A stretch of DNA of 24,057 nucleotides. It comes from Kitasatospora phosalacinea (GTDB lineage: Bacteria > Actinomycetota > Actinomycetes > Streptomycetales > Streptomycetaceae). Position numbers and translations under genes: made by a program. The stretch covers positions 1-24,057 of the forward strand of contig NZ_JNWZ01000094.1 of NCBI RefSeq assembly GCF_000716545.1, read 5' to 3'. The notes beneath the pieces are model-generated. The model worked only from the letters and a program-made list of their open reading frames with translations, did no database searches and had not been told where the DNA came from. This document shows positions 7,014 through 14,413 of the stretch, piece after piece; the first letter of the stretch is position 1, and each line of letters begins with the position of its first letter.

Positions 7014-7787
7014 GTGCAGAACACATTGGAGTTCCCCGAGGTCCTGCGGCTGATCGAGGACCGCTCGGCCGCGTTCCGCGCCGCGATCGCCTCCGCCCCC
7101 GACCTGGACGTCCAGGTCCCGAGCTGCCCGGACTGGACGCTGCGCGAGCTGGCGCAGCACCTCGGCGACGGCCGCCGCCGGCAGGCCGCCGTCGTCGCGG
7201 CGGGCCCGGGCGCCGAGCCCCCGGCGAGGACGGACCCGAAGGGCGCCCCGACCGCGCCCCGCGAGCGCGAGGCCCTGGACGCCTGGCTCGCCGAGTCGAC
7301 CGGCCTCATGCTCGACGCGATGCGCGAGGCCGGCCCGGACCGCGGCTGCTGGACGTGGTGGGGCCGCTCGCAGGCCCCGGAGACCAGCGGGGCGGTGGCC
7401 CGGCACCAGGTGCAGGAGATCGCCGTCCACACCTACGACGTCCAGCTCGCCCTGGGGGCCGCGCGGCCGCTGCCGACGGACGTCGCGGTCGAGGGCGTCG
7501 ACGAGTTCCTGACGACCGTCTCGGCGACGACCGTCCCCTGGCCGTTCGAGCCGGCGGCCATCGACCTGCACGCGACCGAGGGCCGCTCCTGGCGCCTGAC
7601 CCTCGACGCCGGCGGCGTCCGCTGCGACGGCCTCGCCGCCGACGCGGAGCCGGGCGACCTGGTGGTGCGCGGCACGGCGGGCGACCTGGTCCTCTACCTC
7701 TACGCGCGCCTCCCGCTCGACGCCCTGGAGCACACCGGCGACACCGGTCCGATGGAGCGGCTCGCGGAGTGGGACCCGAACGAGTAG
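7014..7787 (+). CDS. Maleylpyruvate isomerase family (MDMPI), mycothiol-dependent enzyme
   Basis: 257 residues from GTG 7014. The N-terminal half is a DinB-like helical bundle of the MDMPI_N type: [18 protein letters not shown] resembles the family pattern CPxWxxxDLxxHLG, and a second His follows an acidic residue in [19 protein letters not shown]. These residues bind the divalent metal in the family. The C-terminal half (from about 170) is the small MDMPI_C sterol-carrier-like domain, with [22 protein letters not shown]. Members use mycothiol as cofactor; most have unknown substrates, so no specific reaction is claimed. Start choice is open: GTG 7014 lacks a ribosome binding site but follows a TAGACA hexamer at 7002-7007, suiting a leaderless message. 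TTG 7026 has GAGGTG 9 bp upstream and would remove four residues. Confidence 0.85.
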   Translation: MQNTLEFPEVLRLIEDRSAAFRAAIASAPDLDVQVPSCPDWTLRELAQHLGDGRRRQAAVVAAGPGAEPPARTDPKGAPTAPREREALDAWLAESTGLMLDAMREAGPDRGCWTWWGRSQAPETSGAVARHQVQEIAVHTYDVQLALGAARPLPTDVAVEGVDEFLTTVSATTVPWPFEPAAIDLHATEGRSWRLTLDAGGVRCDGLAADAEPGDLVVRGTAGDLVLYLYARLPLDALEHTGDTGPMERLAEWDPNE

Positions 7788-7836
7788 CCCCCTGCGGACA
7801 GGGCCTGGAGGGCGGCGGGCGCTGGGCATCGGCACC

Positions 7837-8172
7837 GTGAGCGACGGGGGCGTCGCGGTGACGGTGCAGGTCTTCGACGGCCCGCCGCCGCCCGACCACG
7901 CCCGCTTCGACCACGTGGTGGAGGCGACCGTGGAGGTCCCCTCGGGCCGGGTGGCCGTCCTGGACGGAGCCGGGCTCCTCCCGGACGCGGACCGCTTCGA
8001 CGTCCCGCCCGGCCCGGTCCGGGTGCGCGTCTCGCGCTCGAACCCGGCGGCCGCCGCGCGGAACGACCCGGGCGCGGACGGCTGCGGCGGGCGGGTGCTG
8101 GAGCGGGTGCGGATCCGGCTGTGGCCGGTCTCCTCGGCCGAGCGTCCTCGGGTGGTCAGGCGCTGGGGCTGA
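7837..8172 (+). CDS. Small hypothetical protein
   Basis: 111 residues from GTG 7837, 49 bp after the preceding stop and in the same direction. Composition and codon use are those of a coding gene, with GC-ending codons throughout. It has no signal peptide or membrane segment. Features: a beta-rich pattern with FDHVVEATVEVPSGRVAVLDG, then DVPPGPVRVRVSRSN, and a closing RIRLWP strand. That layout (vEvPsGrv ... f.vPpG.yrvRv ... RvqLWP) looks like a widespread family of uncharacterised actinobacterial cytoplasmic proteins that I cannot name with certainty. No good ribosome binding site is visible for the GTG, so the start is uncertain. It may be co-transcribed with the MDMPI gene. Confidence 0.6.
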   Translation: MSDGGVAVTVQVFDGPPPPDHARFDHVVEATVEVPSGRVAVLDGAGLLPDADRFDVPPGPVRVRVSRSNPAAAARNDPGADGCGGRVLERVRIRLWPVSSAERPRVVRRWG

Positions 8173-8173
8173 C

Positions 8174-8203
8174 CGGCGCCGGGGGCTCGGGGGTCAGGCG
8201 CCG
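8174..8203. terminator. Possible terminator between convergent genes
   Basis: CGGCGCC (8174-8180) pairs with GGCGCCG (8197-8203) around a 16-nt G-rich loop. It overlaps the end of the amine oxidase gene and starts 2 bp after the stop of the small + strand gene. The 21-bp gap between the convergent stops leaves little room for anything else. The long loop makes this weaker than the other hairpins. Confidence 0.35.
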
Positions 8204-9897
8204 ATCGCGGTGAGCACCTCCTCGGCGGCCCGGGCGCCCTCGACGGCGCCGCCGTTCATGTAGCCCTGGTAGTCGTAGGAGCAGTGCTCGCCGGCGAAGT
8301 GCAGGTTGCCCTGCGCCGTTCCCTCGTAACCCGCGTAGCCGGTGAGGTAGCCGACCGGCCAGTAGGAGTAGGCGCCGTGGGAGTACGGGTTGAGGTGCCA
8401 GGCGGAGAGCGTGGCGCGGCCGTTCCAGGCGGCCTTGGTGCCGGGCCACACCGTGTCGATCTGGGCGAGGTACTGGTCGACCAGGTTGCGGGTGTAGGCG
8501 CTGCTCGCGCTGGTGAACGGGGCGGGCGGGGTGAGCGCGCGGGCGGGGCTGCCGCCGCCGTACTGGACGGCGATGCCGTTGCCGCCCGCCTGGCCGCGGG
8601 TGACGTCCCACGCCTGCTGGAAGGGCAGGTCGGCGAAGCACTCGCCGTTGGACTGCCCGGTCCACGGGCCGGAGCCGTACCAGGGGCGGCGGTCGAACTG
8701 CATGTTGAGCTTGGTGCAGGCGCCCATCCGCATGGCGGCGAACACGCCGCGCATCATCGGGTCGAGGCCCGCCCGGGTGAGGTCGACGTCCTGTTGGAGG
8801 ATCGGCAGCGGGACGGCCAGGACGGTGTGGTCGGCGGTGACGGTCCTCGTCCCGCCGCCGTCCAGCGCGAAGGTGAGGGTCTGGGTGCCGTCGGCGTTGC
8901 GGACCACCGCCCGCAGGGTGTGGCCGGGTTGCACGGTGCCGGGCGGCAGGGCCGCGGCGACGGCGTGCGGCAGCCGGTCGTTGCCGCCGACGATGTGGTA
9001 GCGCTCGTCGGAGCCGCCCCAGATGGAGAAGTTCCCGGGGCTGGACTGCCAGGAGACCATCTCCAGCAGCGCGTACGAGGACTGGTCGGCGGTGTCGGCG
9101 CCGTACTCGACCGCGTAGGCGACGTCCAGCAGCGCGCCGAGGTCGCTGCTGTGGCCGCCGGGCACCCGGGAGTCGATCCACTCCCGGACGGACATCCGGT
9201 CGAGGGCGACCGATCCGGCGGTGTGGCTGTTCCAGGTGGGGGCCGGGCCGCCGTCCTGGATGTCCTTCTTGATGGCCTGCCAGATCTGCTTGAAGTCGTT
9301 GTCGGCCTGTTCCTTGGGGTAGTAGTGGCCGTTGAAGTGGAAAATCCCCTCGGCCCCGGCGGGCAGGCCGCCGGTGACGTCGACCAGGTCGAGGCCGAAG
9401 CGCCGGCAGAGTGCCCGGATCTCGTGGTGGCCGGTGTCGATGAGTTCGCCGCCGTACTCGGAGACCTGGCCCTGCGCCCACAGGCCGGGCGTGGAGGGGC
9501 TGCCGCCGGAGTACATCCGGCCGCCGATCCGGTCCGGGTGGGCCTCGTAGACGGTGGCGGCGACGCCCTTGTCGGCGAGGGTGAGCGCGGCGTTCAGGCC
9601 GGAGATGCCCGCGCCGACGATCGCGATCCGCGCGCCGCCGGGGGTGACCTCCGGGGCGGTCGCCCCGGAGGCGTGCGCGGCGCGGCCGGTCGGGCCGGGC
9701 AGTGCGGCGGCGCCGGCCAGGCCGAGGCCGAGCGCCGCGGCGCGGGTCAGCAGGGCGCGGCGGGAGGGGCCGTCGGGTTCGGCGGCGGCTTCGGCGCGCA
9801 GGCCGCGGTACTCGTCGACGGGCAGCCGCAGCCGGTCGGCGGTGGCGTGGTCGGCCAGCTGCCGGGCGATCCGGCCGGCCTGGGGAGAGCGTGCCAT
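8194..9897 (-). CDS. Flavin monoamine oxidase family protein with Tat-like signal
   Basis: FAD-dependent amine or amino acid oxidase, 567 residues. The ATG at 9897 has AAGGG 9 bp upstream. Residues 45-78 look like a Tat signal (SRRALLTRAAALGLGLAGAAAL), placed after an unusually long 44-residue hydrophilic N-region. The dinucleotide-binding motif follows at 93-110 (IVGAGISGLNAALTLADKG, then VYEA). A GGRMYSG motif follows, and the C-terminal FAD contact is LHFAGEHCSYDYQGYMNGGAVEGARAA. Amines or amino acids would be oxidatively deaminated to aldehyde or keto acid, ammonia and hydrogen peroxide. The Cys used for covalent FAD in animal MAO is not evident, so binding is probably non-covalent. It lies 48 bp after an APC permease gene, probably in one operon. 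The substrate (tyramine, polyamine or amino acid) cannot be decided. Confidence 0.88.
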   Translation of the reverse strand: MARSPQAGRIARQLADHATADRLRLPVDEYRGLRAEAAAEPDGPSRRALLTRAAALGLGLAGAAALPGPTGRAAHASGATAPEVTPGGARIAIVGAGISGLNAALTLADKGVAATVYEAHPDRIGGRMYSGGSPSTPGLWAQGQVSEYGGELIDTGHHEIRALCRRFGLDLVDVTGGLPAGAEGIFHFNGHYYPKEQADNDFKQIWQAIKKDIQDGGPAPTWNSHTAGSVALDRMSVREWIDSRVPGGHSSDLGALLDVAYAVEYGADTADQSSYALLEMVSWQSSPGNFSIWGGSDERYHIVGGNDRLPHAVAAALPPGTVQPGHTLRAVVRNADGTQTLTFALDGGGTRTVTADHTVLAVPLPILQQDVDLTRAGLDPMMRGVFAAMRMGACTKLNMQFDRRPWYGSGPWTGQSNGECFADLPFQQAWDVTRGQAGGNGIAVQYGGGSPARALTPPAPFTSASSAYTRNLVDQYLAQIDTVWPGTKAAWNGRATLSAWHLNPYSHGAYSYWPVGYLTGYAGYEGTAQGNLHFAGEHCSYDYQGYMNGGAVEGARAAEEVLTAIGA

Positions 9898-9945
9898 GTG
9901 GGGGGACCCTTCTCTCGGTGGGGGTGGATCGGGGCGGTGCGGGTC

Positions 9946-11469
9946 TCACGCGTGGGCGGGGGCGGCCTCGTCGTCGGTGCGCTCCTGCGCGTTCTCGGCC
10001 ACCAGCCGGCCCATCACCTCGTACTTCGCCGGGTGCCGGGTGCGCATGTACAGGGCGAGCGCGATGCCGCCGAGGAAGACCGCCGCGACGATCCACGGGA
10101 TCAGCTCGAAGAAGAGGGTCTCGGAGGCGGCGCCGGCGGCGGTGTCGAGGTTGACCACCAGCAGCACGATGGCGGCCAGCATGCCGAACCCGCCCAGCAG
10201 CGGCGCGGTGAGCGTCCGGAACCAGTGCCGCGACTCGGGGTGGTTGCGGCGGAAGTACGCGATGACCGAGAACGAGCAGAGGGTCTGCACCACCAGCAGG
10301 GCGAGGGTGCCGAGGATCGCGGTGAGCGTGTACAGGCCGGCGTACGGGTCCTGGCCGGCCGCCCAGAAGCCCCCGATCACGGCCAGGGCGATGCCGGTCT
10401 GGGTGAACGAGGCGACGTACGGGGAGCCGTGCCGCGGGTGGGTGCGGCCCAGCGCCGGGTGCAGGAAGCCCTCGCGGCCGATCGCGTACAGGTAGCGCGA
10501 GGCGCACTGGTGGAAGGCCATGCCGCAGGCGAAGGCGCTGGTGACCATCAGCCACTGGACGGCGGTGACGGCCCAGCCTCCGAGGTACTGCCGGGCGGGG
10601 TCGAGGAACAGGTCGAGCGGGCTGCCGGAGCCGGCGGTCTCCAGCGACTTCGTGGCGCCGTTGCCGGCCAGCACCATCCAGGCGACGAAGGTGTAGAGCA
10701 CGCCGAGCGCCACCACGGCCAGCAGCGTGGCGCGCGGGATGATCCGCTTGGGGTCGCGGGACTCCTCGCCGTACATCGCGGTCGACTCGAAGCCGATCCA
10801 CGACCAGAAGCAGAAGAACAGGCCGACCCCGGCGTTGACGCCGGCGAACGCGCGGGTCGGGTCGAGCGAGGACGCCTGCAGGCCCTCCGGGCCGCCGCCG
10901 TGGGCCAGCACCGCGCCGGCCAGCAGGCCCAGCATCAGCACCTCGCCGACCAGGAAGACGCCCAGCACCTTGGAGGCGACCTCCAGGTCGAAGTACGACA
11001 GCAGCGCGGTGACGGCCAGCATCAGCAGCGCGTACGCCTGCCAGGGCAGGTCGAGGCCCAGTTGCGCGTCGACGGCCTGCTGCGCGAAGTAGGCGAAGAT
11101 GCCCACGATCGAGGCCTCGAAGACCACGTACGCGAGGACCGCGAGCAGGCCGGAGGCCATGCCGACGACCCGGCCCAGGCCGTGCGACACGAATCCGTAG
11201 AACGCGCCGGCGGTGGTGATGTGACGGGCCATCGCCACGTAGCCGACGGTGAAGACGATCAGCACCAGCATCACGAACAGGAAGCCGGCCGGTGCGTGCA
11301 CGCCGCTGCCGCTCCCGATGATCACCGGCAGGTTGCCGGTCATCGCGGTGATCGGCGCGGCCGTCGCCAGCGCCATGAAGATCACACCGGTCAGGCCGAC
11401 GGAGCCGGCCTTCAGGCGTTGGACGGACGGCGGTCCCTGGACCTCGGTGGACTGCTCGACGGCGGACAA
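9946..11469 (-). CDS. APC superfamily amino acid/amine permease
   Basis: Integral membrane transporter of 507 residues with about 12-13 hydrophobic helices. The TTG at 11469 is chosen: GGGAG lies 5 bp upstream and it begins MSAVEQSTEVQGP just before the conserved first helix, GSVGLTGVIFMALATAAPI. That helix carries the broken-helix glycine region typical of APC carriers. Further family signs are TTAGAFYGFVSHGLGRVVGM and FWSWIGFESTAMYGEESRDPKRIIPRA, with the conserved Glu and the R/K-rich loop. It ends with a short charged cytoplasmic tail (ERTDDEAAPAHA). It is the first gene of a two-gene unit with the amine oxidase, so the natural reading is import of an amine or amino acid for catabolism. 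A longer reading from 11547 lacks a ribosome binding site. Confidence 0.9.
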   Translation of the reverse strand: MSAVEQSTEVQGPPSVQRLKAGSVGLTGVIFMALATAAPITAMTGNLPVIIGSGSGVHAPAGFLFVMLVLIVFTVGYVAMARHITTAGAFYGFVSHGLGRVVGMASGLLAVLAYVVFEASIVGIFAYFAQQAVDAQLGLDLPWQAYALLMLAVTALLSYFDLEVASKVLGVFLVGEVLMLGLLAGAVLAHGGGPEGLQASSLDPTRAFAGVNAGVGLFFCFWSWIGFESTAMYGEESRDPKRIIPRATLLAVVALGVLYTFVAWMVLAGNGATKSLETAGSGSPLDLFLDPARQYLGGWAVTAVQWLMVTSAFACGMAFHQCASRYLYAIGREGFLHPALGRTHPRHGSPYVASFTQTGIALAVIGGFWAAGQDPYAGLYTLTAILGTLALLVVQTLCSFSVIAYFRRNHPESRHWFRTLTAPLLGGFGMLAAIVLLVVNLDTAAGAASETLFFELIPWIVAAVFLGGIALALYMRTRHPAKYEVMGRLVAENAQERTDDEAAPAHA

Positions 11470-11590
11470 GGGCTGCTCCCGGAAGGGCCGGTGGACGGGT
11501 CGGGGGCTCCGCTCGGAACGGAGTCGGCCCAGTGTGGGGCACGTCACAGGCGGCGCGGAGTGCGCATCGTGTAGCCGGGCCTGTTACGTG

Positions 11591-11607
11591 ATTGACGGGC
11601 TGTCAAT
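11591..11607. promoter_or_regulatory. Inverted repeat between divergent genes
   Basis: ATTGAC (11591-11596) and GTCAAT (11602-11607) form a perfect 6-bp inverted repeat with a 5-bp spacer. It is in an unusually AT-rich patch (about 11582-11620) of the region between the permease (- strand) and the molybdopterin oxidoreductase (+ strand). It contains TTGAC on both strands, so it could be a regulator site, overlapping -35 boxes, or both. I could not find convincing -10 partners. Confidence 0.35.
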
Positions 11608-11743
11608 TGCTTTCCGCAACACGTCCTCCCGCGCCCTTCCGGCACTCCCCGGGGCGGCGCCCGGCGCGGCGGTGGGGCGCGGGCGGGCCGGTGGTGGGCA
11701 CGATGGCGGTGCCGTGCACGTGACGAGGACCGGGAGGCATGTC

Positions 11744-14080
11744 GTGACCGCTGTCGAGGAACCCCAGCCGGAGCCCCAGGTGGAGCCCCAGGTGGGCGCG
11801 GAGCCGTCCGCCCCGCCGTCGTTCGAGCCGTACCGGCACCCGGCGGCGGGCTGGGGCGCCGCGAAGAGCGTGACGAAGGTGCTGGCCGCGACCGGGGAGT
11901 GGGTGGACGGCCCGCGGGCGGTGCTGAAGATGAACCACGAGGACGGCGGGTTCGACTGTCCGGGGTGCGCCTGGCCGGACGACAACAAGGGCCTGCACCT
12001 GGACATCTGCGAGAACGGGATCAAGCACGTCACCTGGGAGATGACGGGCAAGCGGGCGGGCCGGGAGTTCTTCGCGGCGCACACCGTCTCCGAACTGTCG
12101 ACGTGGAGCGACTTCGCGCTGGAGGACCGGGGCCGGCTGACCGAGCCGATGGTGTACGACCCGGAGTCGGACCGGTACGTCCCGATCGACTGGCAGCGGG
12201 CCTTCGACCTGTTCGGCGAGGTGGTGCGCGGCCTGGACGACCCGGACCAGGCGGCGTTCTACACCTCGGGGCGGCTCAGCAACGAGGGGACGTTCCTCTA
12301 CCAGCTGATGGCCCGTGAGCTGGGCACCAACAACCTGCCGGACTGCTCGAACATGTGCCACGAGGCGTCGGGACGGGCCCTGACGGCCTCGATCGGGACG
12401 AACAAGGGCACCGCCGACCTGCGCGACTGGGAGGCCGCGGACGCGCTGTTCATCCTGGGGGTGAACGCGGCGTCCAACGCGCCCCGGATGCTGACGGCGC
12501 TGGCCGACGCGACCCGGCGCGGCGCGAAGGTGGTGCACGTCAACCCGCTGGTGGAGGCGGCGGCGACCCGCACCATCGTGCCGCACGAGTTCGCGAACAT
12601 GGCCCTGATGCGGGCCACGTCCACCAGCAGCCTGAACCTGCAGGTGCGCATCGGCGGGGACATGGCGCTGCTGCGGGGCATCGCCAAGGCGGTGCTGGAG
12701 CAGTCCGCGCACGACCCGAAGGCGCTGGACGAGGACTTCGTCGAGCGCCACACCACCGGTTTCGCGGAGTACCGGGAGCTGGTGGAGCGGACGCCCTGGG
12801 AGGAGCTGGAGCGGCAGAGCGGCCTGAGCCGGCCCCAACTGCTGGCGGCGGCCCGGGTGTACCGGGAGGCGGACCGGTCGATCTTCTCCTGGTGCCTGGG
12901 GATCACCCAGCACGAGCACGGGGTGGACACCGTGCGGGAGATCGTCAACGTGCTGCTGCTGCGCGGCAACCTGGGCCGGGAGGGCGCCGGGCCGTCCCCG
13001 GTGCGCGGGCACTCCAACGTGCAGGGCAACCGGACGTGCGGGGTCGACCACCGGCCGGCGCCGGAGTTCCTGGACCGGCTCTCGCAGGTCTGCGGGATCG
13101 ACGCGCCGCGCGAGCACGGGCTGGACACCGTCGGGGTGATCGGGGCGATGGCGCGCGGCGAGGTGAAGGTGTTCGTCGGCATGGGCGGCAACTTCGCGCT
13201 GGCCGCGCCGGACACCGCCCGCACGCACGAGGCGCTGCGCCGCTGCGAGCTGACGGTGCACGTGTCGACGAAGCTCAACCGCAGCCACCTGGTGCACGGG
13301 CGGCGGGCGCTGATCCTGCCCTGCCTGGGACGCACCGAGCAGGACCGGCAGCGCGGCGGCGTGCAGGCCGTCTCGGTGGAGGACTCGATGAGCATGGTGC
13401 ACCTGTCGGTGGGGATGCGGAAGAAGCCCGCGTCCCGGCAGCTGCTCTCCGAGCCGGCGATCATCGCGGGCCTGGCCCGGGCCGCGCTGCCGGGCAGCGC
13501 CACGCCCTGGGAGTGGTACGTCGAGGACTACGACCGGATCCGCGACACCATGGCGAAGGTGCTGGACGGCTTCGAGGACTTCAACCGGCGGGTGCGCCTG
13601 CCGCTGGGCTTCCGGATCCGGCAGCCCGCCCGCGAGCTGGTGTTCCTCACCCCCTCGCGGCGGGCGGAGTTCTCCACCGCCCCGCTGCCGGACGTGCTGC
13701 CCGAGCCGGGGACGCTGGTGCTGGGCACGCTGCGCTCGCACGACCAGTGGAACACCACCATCTACTCGGACGACGACCGCTACCGGGGCGTGAAGAACCT
13801 GCGCACGCTGGTCTTCATGAACCGCCAGGACATGCGCGAGCGCCGCCTCGGGGAGTTCGACCCGGTCGACGTCACCGCCACCGCCCGCGACGGCTCCACC
13901 CGCTCGCTGCACGGCTACCTCGCCGTCCCGTACGACCTGCCCCGGGGCTGCGCGGCCGGCTACATGCCGGAGATGAACGTGCTGTGCGCGCTCGGCGACT
14001 ACAGCACCCAGAGCGACCAGCCGATCATGAAGCACCTCAAGGTGACGGTCACCGCCGCCGCCACCGCCTCCGGCGCCTGA
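11744..14080 (+). CDS. FdhF/YdeP-type molybdopterin oxidoreductase
   Basis: Large molybdopterin enzyme of the formate-dehydrogenase-alpha-like (YdeP, TIGR01701-type) group, 778 residues. GTG 11744 has GGGAGG 6 bp upstream. After a Pro/Glu-rich leader (residues 5-26) comes FDCPGCAWPDD with C72 and C75, then C89; this is the family's partial metal-site pattern. C205 in SNMCHEASGRAL sits where FdhF has its Mo-ligating Sec/Cys. Later motifs include VRGHSNVQGNRTCG and a GMGGNF segment of the cofactor-binding core. The last domain (from about 645) binds molybdopterin guanine dinucleotide (LGTLRSHDQWNTT). No Tat signal is seen, so it is cytoplasmic. Physiological substrate is unknown; E. coli YdeP is linked to acid resistance, but formate oxidation should not be assumed. 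No electron-transfer subunit or fdhD lies beside it. Confidence 0.9.
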   Translation: MTAVEEPQPEPQVEPQVGAEPSAPPSFEPYRHPAAGWGAAKSVTKVLAATGEWVDGPRAVLKMNHEDGGFDCPGCAWPDDNKGLHLDICENGIKHVTWEMTGKRAGREFFAAHTVSELSTWSDFALEDRGRLTEPMVYDPESDRYVPIDWQRAFDLFGEVVRGLDDPDQAAFYTSGRLSNEGTFLYQLMARELGTNNLPDCSNMCHEASGRALTASIGTNKGTADLRDWEAADALFILGVNAASNAPRMLTALADATRRGAKVVHVNPLVEAAATRTIVPHEFANMALMRATSTSSLNLQVRIGGDMALLRGIAKAVLEQSAHDPKALDEDFVERHTTGFAEYRELVERTPWEELERQSGLSRPQLLAAARVYREADRSIFSWCLGITQHEHGVDTVREIVNVLLLRGNLGREGAGPSPVRGHSNVQGNRTCGVDHRPAPEFLDRLSQVCGIDAPREHGLDTVGVIGAMARGEVKVFVGMGGNFALAAPDTARTHEALRRCELTVHVSTKLNRSHLVHGRRALILPCLGRTEQDRQRGGVQAVSVEDSMSMVHLSVGMRKKPASRQLLSEPAIIAGLARAALPGSATPWEWYVEDYDRIRDTMAKVLDGFEDFNRRVRLPLGFRIRQPARELVFLTPSRRAEFSTAPLPDVLPEPGTLVLGTLRSHDQWNTTIYSDDDRYRGVKNLRTLVFMNRQDMRERRLGEFDPVDVTATARDGSTRSLHGYLAVPYDLPRGCAAGYMPEMNVLCALGDYSTQSDQPIMKHLKVTVTAAATASGA

Positions 14081-14119
14081 CCGTTCCGCGCCCGCGCGGG
14101 CCCGGGGCGGGCCGGCGGG

Positions 14120-14138
14120 CGGTGCCGGGCGGGCACCG
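14120..14138 (+). terminator. Probable terminator of the molybdopterin oxidoreductase gene
   Basis: CGGTGCC (14120-14126) and GGCACCG (14132-14138) form a perfect 7-bp stem with a 5-nt loop, 40 bp after the stop. The surroundings are extremely GC-rich and contain other short dyads (GCCCGCGCGGGC at about 14090-14101), so the exact structure used is uncertain. No other gene is visible between 14081 and 14413. Confidence 0.4.
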
Positions 14139-14316
14139 GCCGGGCCTGCCCGGGGCGGGCCGTTCGGTGGCTGCTTCTTCCGGCATCGCACTCCGCTGGC
14201 CTGGTCGGTTCCGGTGGACGGCCCGTCCGCCGCTTCCCCGGCGGCGGATAGGCTGGCGCGGCGGCGTGCTGCGGGGCCGGGCGCCGCCTCCATCCTTCGG
14301 GTTCGCGCCGGGCACC

Positions 14317-14354
14317 GGCAAGGCGTTGCCCGTTGCCAGGGGGCGGCTGGCAAC
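14317..14354. promoter_or_regulatory. Cluster of GTTGCC/GGCAAC half-sites before the STAND regulator
   Basis: Four half-sites lie in 38 bp: GGCAA (14317-14321), GTTGCC (14325-14330), GTTGCC (14332-14337) and GGCAAC (14349-14354). The last two form a longer perfect inverted repeat, GTTGCCAG (14332-14339) and CTGGCAAC (14347-14354), with a 7-bp spacer. CGTTGCC is directly repeated with a 7-bp period (14324-14337). The cluster ends 60 bp before the start codon of a protein with an N-terminal XRE helix-turn-helix, which makes autoregulation plausible. Confidence 0.5.
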
Positions 14355-14413
14355 ACCCGTGGCACCGCGCGCGGGGCAGTGACAGCACATCAGGAAGTGG
14401 GGGGCCGGGGCCG

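Noticed and set aside
11470..11547. Longer start for the APC permease at 11547
   Set aside because: No ribosome binding site and an Arg/Pro-rich extension atypical for the family; TTG 11469 has a good site and fits the first helix.
8284..11574. 1096-codon + strand open frame opposite the oxidase and permease
   Set aside because: Gly/Val/Asp/Gln-rich shadow; the - strand frames contain clear FAD and APC motifs.
11744..14080. Formate dehydrogenase assignment
   Set aside because: The Cys pattern is of the YdeP group rather than the full 4Fe-4S set of formate dehydrogenases, and no partner genes are present.
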